Translations under genes and position numbers: made by a program | The notes under the pieces: generated by a model | What the model was told of the DNA's origin: nothing | What the model saw: only the letters and a program-made list of their open reading frames with translations | The model's database searches: none | Part shown: in pieces, positions 8,501-11,374 of the stretch | Position numbering within the stretch: the stretch's first letter is position 1 | Layout: every line of letters starts with the position of its first letter | Origin: Bordetella parapertussis | Lineage (GTDB): Bacteria > Pseudomonadota > Gammaproteobacteria > Burkholderiales > Burkholderiaceae_C | Length of the DNA: 11,374 bases | Assembly (NCBI GenBank): GCA_943328885.2 | Contig: CALQBT020000037.1 | Coordinates: 1 to 11,374 of the forward strand | Direction of reading: 5' to 3'

Positions 8501-9825
8501 TGCGAACCAGCGCCGACCGGCGCTGGCCACCGGCCGACGCGTCGCTGCAAGGCGTGCTCGAGTCTCGGGTGTCCAACCTGGGCGTCTGGGGTAGCTGGGT
8601 GCCCCCGGGCTGGCGCCTGGCAGGCAAACTGCAGACCAGTGCCAGCTTCGGCGGCACGCTGGGCGCGCCCGAGCTGCGCGGAGAGGTCGTCGGCAGCGGC
8701 CTGGGCGTGCGCAACCTGCTGCAAGGTGTGAACCTGACCGACGGCGAGCTGGCGCTGACACTGGCCGGCGCCAGCGCGCGGATCGAGCGCCTGGTCTTCA
8801 AAGGCGGCGATGGCCAACTCAGGCTCAGCGGCAGCGCCACCCTGGGTGCGGCGCCCAGCGCCAGCCTGCAACTCGCCGCCGAGCGCTTTCGCCTGCTCGG
8901 GCGCATAGACCGCCGGCTGGTGACGAGTGGCCAGGCCGAACTTCGGCTTGACGCCCAGCGGCTGCGGCTGGACGGCAGCTTCAGCGTCGACGAGGGCCTG
9001 CTCGAACTCGGCCAGGGCGAGGCACCGACGCTAGACAAGGATGTCCAGGTGCGACGCGGTGCGGCGTCGGCCTCAGCGCCGGTCGATCGAAGCGCTAGCC
9101 CCTTGCCACCGCCAGCGCTGCGCCAGACCCAGGTCGCGCTCAAGATCAACCTGGGCCAGAAACTGCGACTGCGCGGCCACGGCGTGGACACCGGCCTGCG
9201 CGGCGACCTGCTCGTCAGCAGCCCGGAGGGCAAGCTGGCCCTGCGTGGGCAGGTGCGCGCCGAGGGCGGCACGGTCGCAGCCTATGGGCAGAAGCTCGAG
9301 ATCGACCGCGGCACGGTCAACTTTGCCGGCGCCCTGGACAACCCGCAGCTCGATGTGCTGGCGCTGCGGCCCAACCTCGACCAGCGGGTGGGCGTGTCGG
9401 TGACGGGGCCGGCTCAGAACCCACGCATTCGCCTGTACAGCGAGCCCGACCTGGCCGATTACGACAAGCTGTCCTGGCTGATGCTGGGCCGTGCGCCGGA
9501 CGGCTTGGGCCGCAGTGACACCGCGCTGCTGCAGCGTGCGGCGTTGGCGCTGCTCGCAGACAAGGGCCAAAACCCCACGCAGACGCTGCTCGAAGGCCTG
9601 GGATTGACCGATTTTTCGTTTCGCCAAGGCGACGGCGACAACCGCGAGACCATCGTCAGCCTGGGCAAGCAGCTGTCGAAACGCTGGTACCTGGGCTACG
9701 AGCGCAGTGTCAACGCCACCACCGGCACCTGGCAGCTGATCTACCGCATCGCCCAGCGATTCACCCTCAGAGCGCAGTCAGGCAGCGAGAACGCGCTCGA
9801 CCTGATCTGGTCCTGGCGCTGGTAG
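5518..9825 (+). CDS. tamB: TamB, inner-membrane-anchored periplasm-spanning partner of TamA
   Basis: Protein of 1435 residues of the AsmA-like/TamB family, somewhat longer than the roughly 1260 residues of the E. coli protein. A basic, Pro-rich cytoplasmic tail (1-19) is followed by one membrane anchor at about 20-42. Next come long stretches of alternating hydrophobic/polar beta strands with frequent LQ-LR-G repeats, as expected for a hydrophobic groove crossing the periplasm. The conserved C-terminal TamB domain covers about 1120-1435, including LRLRGHGVDTGLRGDL, GTVNFAGALDNPQLDV and YDKLSWLMLGRAPDG, and ends in WSWRW. An Ala/Pro-rich insertion near 425-447 looks like a flexible linker. The start is fixed by the TGATG overlap with tamA, implying translational coupling. 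Confidence 0.94.
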   Translation: MPPPETTAEPSPRPARRGRWLAWAGTGLLAIALPLGGLWALLHDRAVLPWLLQQVPGLTVQGLHGTLAEGRLQAQSLHWQLPAGAGQLEIDGLVAEGGALRWAPHPGAWFGLRLTQLSADRVQYRSGPASAQRVSAPADLLLPLALQVDALRIDSLQVNDLAPAQALSARLWLGAQGGTQHRVESLRWTWQRTELQAELLIGSDSAMPVQARLQARRDLAPAWDASLSLSGPLASMTADARLQGRSRVKAGSPGAAASSVPSLSAQASLLPFKAWPLGELRLETQSLDLSALLPSLPRTALSGQAKLLSSGLDSAASASVTLVNQLPGAWDAGRLPIQQLALQASAAPRHPEQLKLEHFTLALADASGSAGRISGQGRWAEDAVALDLTLTQLLPARLHRQAAALVLGGPLQLRITGLPSPDPIGQPAGSAKAAAKTPPRAAGQQVPAPRVQLSVDAQLTGRSLDDSGQPMQLSLKGIGSANAVELTEFRASTGPASVQGRVQASAQADGWRLRSQASLANFDPRPWWRGAEGSAWRLGPHRLDSQIDLDLLWRNAAGPALAAAQLPALEHWLSRIDGLAHLSLSNSLLAGVPLAGSLQLQRAAPEQAASLDAHLVLAGNQIDLQGQRAAQPSADRWKLQLKASALAGLAPLARLANEWAPELSADLARYWPTSGQLQADLQTNGRWPAISSQGELRADALVAGVGALHSATLGWRSGSDLDAPLSLQLQAQGLSSAGQRIDDLAVRLSGSLRDHSLSLRIDSPAKPPAWTENLLGPAGSGTRLQAQGRGGWIEGQAGAGTWRLQDLQLQGGARDSQGGSRPWLTAQSLAAELALGPDLRAQALTLAPGRVQLLSTALNWREARWQAALAGPADTQTSVTTSRAPSPGPGRLSVLAELERFDVAAMLARAQPTMGWGGQLTLGGHIEIRSAERFDADVVLERLSGDLSLTDDLGSTQVLGVTELRLALTAHDGLWQFAQGLAGVSLGEMAGAQVLRTSADRRWPPADASLQGVLESRVSNLGVWGSWVPPGWRLAGKLQTSASFGGTLGAPELRGEVVGSGLGVRNLLQGVNLTDGELALTLAGASARIERLVFKGGDGQLRLSGSATLGAAPSASLQLAAERFRLLGRIDRRLVTSGQAELRLDAQRLRLDGSFSVDEGLLELGQGEAPTLDKDVQVRRGAASASAPVDRSASPLPPPALRQTQVALKINLGQKLRLRGHGVDTGLRGDLLVSSPEGKLALRGQVRAEGGTVAAYGQKLEIDRGTVNFAGALDNPQLDVLALRPNLDQRVGVSVTGPAQNPRIRLYSEPDLADYDKLSWLMLGRAPDGLGRSDTALLQRAALALLADKGQNPTQTLLEGLGLTDFSFRQGDGDNRETIVSLGKQLSKRWYLGYERSVNATTGTWQLIYRIAQRFTLRAQSGSENALDLIWSWRW

Positions 9826-9834
9826 CCGACGTGC

Positions 9835-9840
9835 GAGAAT
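9835..9840 (+). promoter_or_regulatory. Possible -10 box for tRNA-Arg
   Basis: GAGAAT lies 13 bases before the first base of the tRNA, a suitable distance for a short tRNA leader. It matches the -10 consensus at four of six positions. The region 17 bases upstream lies within the end of tamB and has no clear -35 hexamer. Read-through from tamB is an alternative. Confidence 0.22.
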
Positions 9841-9853
9841 GCGGCCCGCCCAA

Positions 9854-9928
9854 GCCGCCGTAGTTCAACGGATAGAACAAGCGCCTCCTAAGCGCTAGAT
9901 ACAGGTTCGATTCCTGTCGGAGGCACCA
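9854..9928 (+). tRNA. tRNA-Arg, anticodon CCT (decodes AGG)
   Basis: A complete 75-base cloverleaf with CCA encoded at 9926-9928. D stem GTTC/GAAC is at 9863-9866 and 9875-9878. Anticodon stem AGCGC/GCGCT is at 9880-9884 and 9892-9896, around loop CTCCTAA with anticodon CCT at 9887-9889. The variable loop is AGAT, and T stem ACAGG/CCTGT encloses TTCGATT at 9906-9912. The acceptor stem is GCCGCCG with CGGAGGC (9918-9924), which pairs at six of seven positions but leaves G4 opposite A69. All other stems are perfect. It reads the rare AGG codon and lies 28 bases after the tamB stop on the same strand. Confidence 0.95.
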
Positions 9929-9980
9929 GCCACGGCATCGTTGTCGAGTTGCAGGCCAGCCTCCTTGGGCCGGGGCCGAA

Positions 9981-10004
9981 GCCGCCGAGCCGCCAAGCCG
10001 CCAA
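9981..10004 (+). repeat. Three tandem copies of an 8-base unit (GCCGCCRA)
   Basis: Units GCCGCCGA, GCCGCCAA and GCCGCCAA follow head to tail and are succeeded by a partial GCCGA. The sequence AAGCCGCCG at 9979-9987 also occurs at 9852-9860, spanning the first seven bases of the tRNA. No function is evident. Confidence 0.7.
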
Positions 10005-10165
10005 GCCGATGTCTGAACATCGACCGCAGCTCGATGTCCCGGCGGCCATGACGGCAGGCACGCGGTCGCAGCCACGCCGGTCGAATTCGCACGCCGGCCA
10101 CGCCGGCCAATCGCCCTTCCCCCGACGACGCCACACCGGCACCCGTACAGGCCGACAGACTCAGT

Positions 10166-10179
10166 GGCTCCGCGGAGCC
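10166..10179. repeat. Perfect 14-base palindrome
   Basis: GGCTCCGCGGAGCC reads the same on both strands. As RNA it could fold with a CGCG tetraloop, and as DNA it could bind a dimeric protein. It is not followed by a T-run, so it is not a terminator. Confidence 0.55.
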
Positions 10180-10297
10180 TTGCAGCCGGCGCGGCGCCGA
10201 CGACACCAGATCTTCGAGCGGCCCGCCATAGCGGCGCCGCGCCGCCACCGCCTTAGCGCGGCACGCGCCGCCCTCAAAACACTGCTCTGCGCTCTTT

Positions 10298-10318
10298 GGG
10301 TGTTTTTAACGAAAACCC
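10298..10318 (+). repeat. Imperfect hairpin at the base-composition switch
   Basis: GGGTGTTTT and AAAACCC form a seven-pair stem with one bulged G around a short loop. An alternative pairing is AAAACAC (10276-10282) with GTGTTTT (10300-10306); the two structures exclude each other. A T6 run follows at about 10329-10334, rather far away for an intrinsic terminator. Confidence 0.3.
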
Positions 10319-10382
10319 GGAAATTAGCTTTTTTAGCTATTGACAGCGTTCGAGAATTCGATAACCAATGAATTCCGACAAC

Positions 10383-10421
10383 AAACATAGATTTATGACC
10401 ATCCCTAGGATGAATGTTTTT
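10383..10421 (+). repeat. Cluster of nested hairpins ending in a T-run
   Basis: CATA/TATG (10386-10389 with 10394-10397) and CATCC/GGATG (10400-10404 with 10408-10412, loop CTA) form two small adjacent hairpins. An outer pairing AAACAT with ATGTTT (10383-10388 with 10414-10419) competes with the first. TTTTT follows at 10417-10421. It resembles a weak terminator or attenuator, but the stems are only four to six pairs. Confidence 0.3.
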
Positions 10422-10606
10422 CACCAAAGAACATCACAATCTTCAGTAGATCGTTAAAAGATACTCAAAGACCGGCAGCTGGAGATCAACGCTTCATCCA
10501 GCCTACAGCTAAGCTTCACCCCAAGGCCGGAGGTCGGATTCGATCCTAGGTCTGGTAAAAATTCCGACGCAACGCAGCAGTAAGAAGCCAATCTAGTGCA
10601 GAAGAT

Positions 10607-10641
10607 CGAAAAAACAGTTAAATCAGTTTTGACGTTTTTCG
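10607..10641 (+). repeat. Inverted repeat overlapping the candidate bcsD promoter
   Basis: CGAAAAAAC (10607-10615) and GTTTTTCG (10634-10641) are inverted copies with one extra A in the left arm, separated by 18 bases. The right arm directly abuts the candidate -35 box, so a protein bound here could control transcription. It is not followed by a T-run. Confidence 0.35.
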
Positions 10642-10658
10642 GGAGATCATCCAATTAT
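10629..10658 (+). promoter_or_regulatory. Candidate sigma-70 promoter for bcsD
   Basis: TTGACG at 10629-10634 matches the -35 consensus at five of six positions. AATTAT at 10653-10658 matches the -10 at four of six, with an 18-base spacer. Transcription would start near 10665 and leave a leader of about 195 bases before the GTG start. It is the best promoter-like pair I found in the intergenic region. Confidence 0.4.
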
Positions 10659-10699
10659 TACAAACTCAATCCATCGCATTTTTTTCAAAGTGGCATTTG

Positions 10700-10716
10700 C
10701 TGTCGGTGAACGACAG
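10700..10716 (+). promoter_or_regulatory. Inverted repeat in the bcsD leader, possible operator or hairpin
   Basis: CTGTCG and CGACAG are perfect 6-base inverted arms around GTGAA. The site lies about 35 bases downstream of the proposed transcription start and 144 bases before the GTG. It could be a dimer binding site or an RNA hairpin in the leader. Confidence 0.4.
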
Positions 10717-10845
10717 ACCACGCCTATCAAGCCTTGAGTGCTCACACCGGAAACAAACCGGCGATGAACTCGTCGCTCGCCGACCCGGCCCGGTCCAGAT
10801 CAGCCCCCGTCGCAGGCCGGCCGCCTGTCCAAATCAACTTTCAGC

Positions 10846-10850
10846 AAGGA
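10846..10850 (+). promoter_or_regulatory. Ribosome binding site that sets the bcsD start
   Basis: AAGGA lies nine bases before the GTG at 10860. This is the only good Shine-Dalgarno near any possible start of this frame; the ATG at 10764 and TTG at 10734 have none comparable. Confidence 0.65.
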
Positions 10851-10859
10851 TATTTTCAC

Positions 10860-11330
10860 GTGACTCAGCCCAAGAAAATAGATTACAAAATTCATCGCGA
10901 GTGCTCCAGGCAATGGCGCAGCTTGCTGTCGGCCATGGCGCAGGAGCAAGCGGAGAGCCCCCAGGACAGCGAGCCCCAGGCCTTGATGCACCGTATCGGT
11001 GTGCGCTTTGCCAGCCAATCCAGTCTGCCGGCCTGCAGCGACATGGACGCACTACAACAGGCCATCTGCGCGCGCTGGCAAACCATGGACTGGGGCTGGA
11101 TAGAACTCGAGGAAGAAGGCGGCAAGCTGCGCATCGTCCACCACTGCGCCACCAACGGCGATTTGCTGGCAGGCGCATTTGGAGAAGCCACCGAGGCCTG
11201 GGTTCCAGCCTTCCTGGGCGGGGTGTACCAGCAGTGGCTGTCGACGCTGGGCGCGGGCAATCAACTGCGGGTGCGCCAGGTCACCGGGATCGACGAGTTT
11301 GGCACGACCGAACTCGAACTCAGCATCTGA
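10860..11330 (+). CDS. bcsD: BcsD, cellulose synthase subunit D
   Basis: Predicted 156-residue periplasmic protein of the cellulose synthase operon protein D family. In Gluconacetobacter BcsD forms a ring-like octamer through which glucan chains pass and which helps order them into fibrils. Family-like features are W78-G79-W80 followed by an acidic strand, LRIVH at residues 90-94, and W114-V-P-A-F-L-G-G-V-Y123, which I align from memory with LRIVH and WLAPVLEGLY of the Gluconacetobacter protein. The GTG start at 10860 gives exactly the length of that protein and has AAGGA nine bases upstream. The frame is open further back (ATG 10764, TTG 10734), but those extra residues look unlike the family. 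No signal peptide is present, as is normal for BcsD. It is probably the first gene of a bcs operon running beyond the window. Confidence 0.86.
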   Translation: MTQPKKIDYKIHRECSRQWRSLLSAMAQEQAESPQDSEPQALMHRIGVRFASQSSLPACSDMDALQQAICARWQTMDWGWIELEEEGGKLRIVHHCATNGDLLAGAFGEATEAWVPAFLGGVYQQWLSTLGAGNQLRVRQVTGIDEFGTTELELSI

Positions 11331-11374
11331 GGCCCTTCTCAAACCGAAATTTGAACTCTGGCAACCACACAAGG
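11331..11374 (+). other. Spacer after bcsD to window edge
   Basis: These 44 bases carry no hairpin plus T-run, so I see no terminator. They end in AAGG, which could be the ribosome binding site of a following bcs gene. This fits an operon continuing past the edge. Confidence 0.35.

Larger units (their letters stand above)
9929..10859 (+). other. Long intergenic region between tRNA-Arg and bcsD
   Basis: About 930 bases in which I find no convincing gene. From 9929 to about 10270 it is GC-rich with short repeats; frames open here give Pro/Arg/Ala-rich translations with no recognisable pattern. From about 10275 to 10730 it becomes clearly A+T-rich: bases 10381-10440 contain 20 G or C in 60. This half holds several hairpins, a TTGACA at 10340-10345 without a good partner, and a better promoter candidate at 10629-10658. 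The composition then returns to GC-rich. It may be a regulatory leader, the remains of inserted DNA beside a tRNA, or both. Confidence 0.6.

Noticed and set aside
9949..10371. Plus-strand frame of 140 codons after the tRNA
   Set aside because: Low-complexity Pro/Arg/Ala composition, crosses the base-composition switch, and has no ribosome binding site or family pattern.
10525..10556. Possible tRNA T-arm remnant or attachment-site copy (GGATTCGATCC)
   Set aside because: Only a handful of bases match the T loop of the tRNA at 9901-9917, with gaps; too weak to call an attachment site.
10454..10654. Minus-strand frame of 66 codons in the A+T-rich block
   Set aside because: No recognisable pattern and no ribosome binding site; a frame this short is expected by chance, and it overlaps the bcsD promoter candidate.
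10734..10859. Upstream starts (TTG 10734, ATG 10764) for bcsD
   Set aside because: They lack a good ribosome binding site and add residues unlike the family; the GTG at 10860 has AAGGA at proper spacing and gives the expected 156 residues.
1..11374. CRISPR arrays, insertion sequences, rRNA, phage genes or toxin-antitoxin pairs
   Set aside because: Looked for across the window; no regularly spaced repeats, transposase or integrase motifs, or paired small genes were seen.

Overview
The window looks like chromosomal DNA from a high-GC beta-proteobacterium, probably order Burkholderiales (Comamonadaceae or the Leptothrix/Rubrivivax side). This rests on codon usage, the MoxR/VWA gene pair, the tamA-tamB pair, and a BcsD-type cellulose gene. 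It is inference from recognisable protein families; no database search was possible.

Layout. (1) 1-397, minus strand: the N-terminal part of an exported c-type cytochrome that runs off the left edge. (2) About 398-598: a divergent promoter region. (3) 599-3621, plus strand: a MoxR-family AAA+ ATPase, a RimJ/RimL-like GNAT acetyltransferase, a short 5' remnant of an S9 (prolyl oligopeptidase-like) peptidase gene, and a CoxE-like VWA protein. MoxR ATPases and VWA proteins normally work as a pair, so the acetyltransferase and the peptidase remnant sit inside an otherwise standard module. (4) 3638-9825: tamA and tamB, joined by a one-base stop/start overlap. They encode the outer-membrane Omp85-type protein and its very long periplasm-spanning inner-membrane partner. 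(5) 9854-9928: tRNA-Arg(CCT), with an odd G-A mismatch in the acceptor stem. (6) 9929-10859: about 930 bases without a convincing gene. The first third is GC-rich with small repeats; from about 10275 to 10730 it is clearly A+T-rich and holds hairpins and a candidate promoter. (7) 10860-11330: bcsD, a cellulose synthase subunit D gene with a likely GTG start, probably the first visible gene of a bcs operon continuing beyond the right edge.

How the genes work together. TamA and TamB form the translocation and assembly module, which spans the envelope and serves outer-membrane protein insertion and lipid transport. The MoxR/VWA pair probably acts as a chaperone-like remodelling module whose client cannot be named from this window. 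BcsD organises cellulose export.

I see no clearly undescribed multi-gene system. The points most worth a second look are the mismatched tRNA, the base-composition switch between the tRNA and bcsD, the long structured leader of bcsD, and the eroded peptidase gene inside the MoxR/VWA module.
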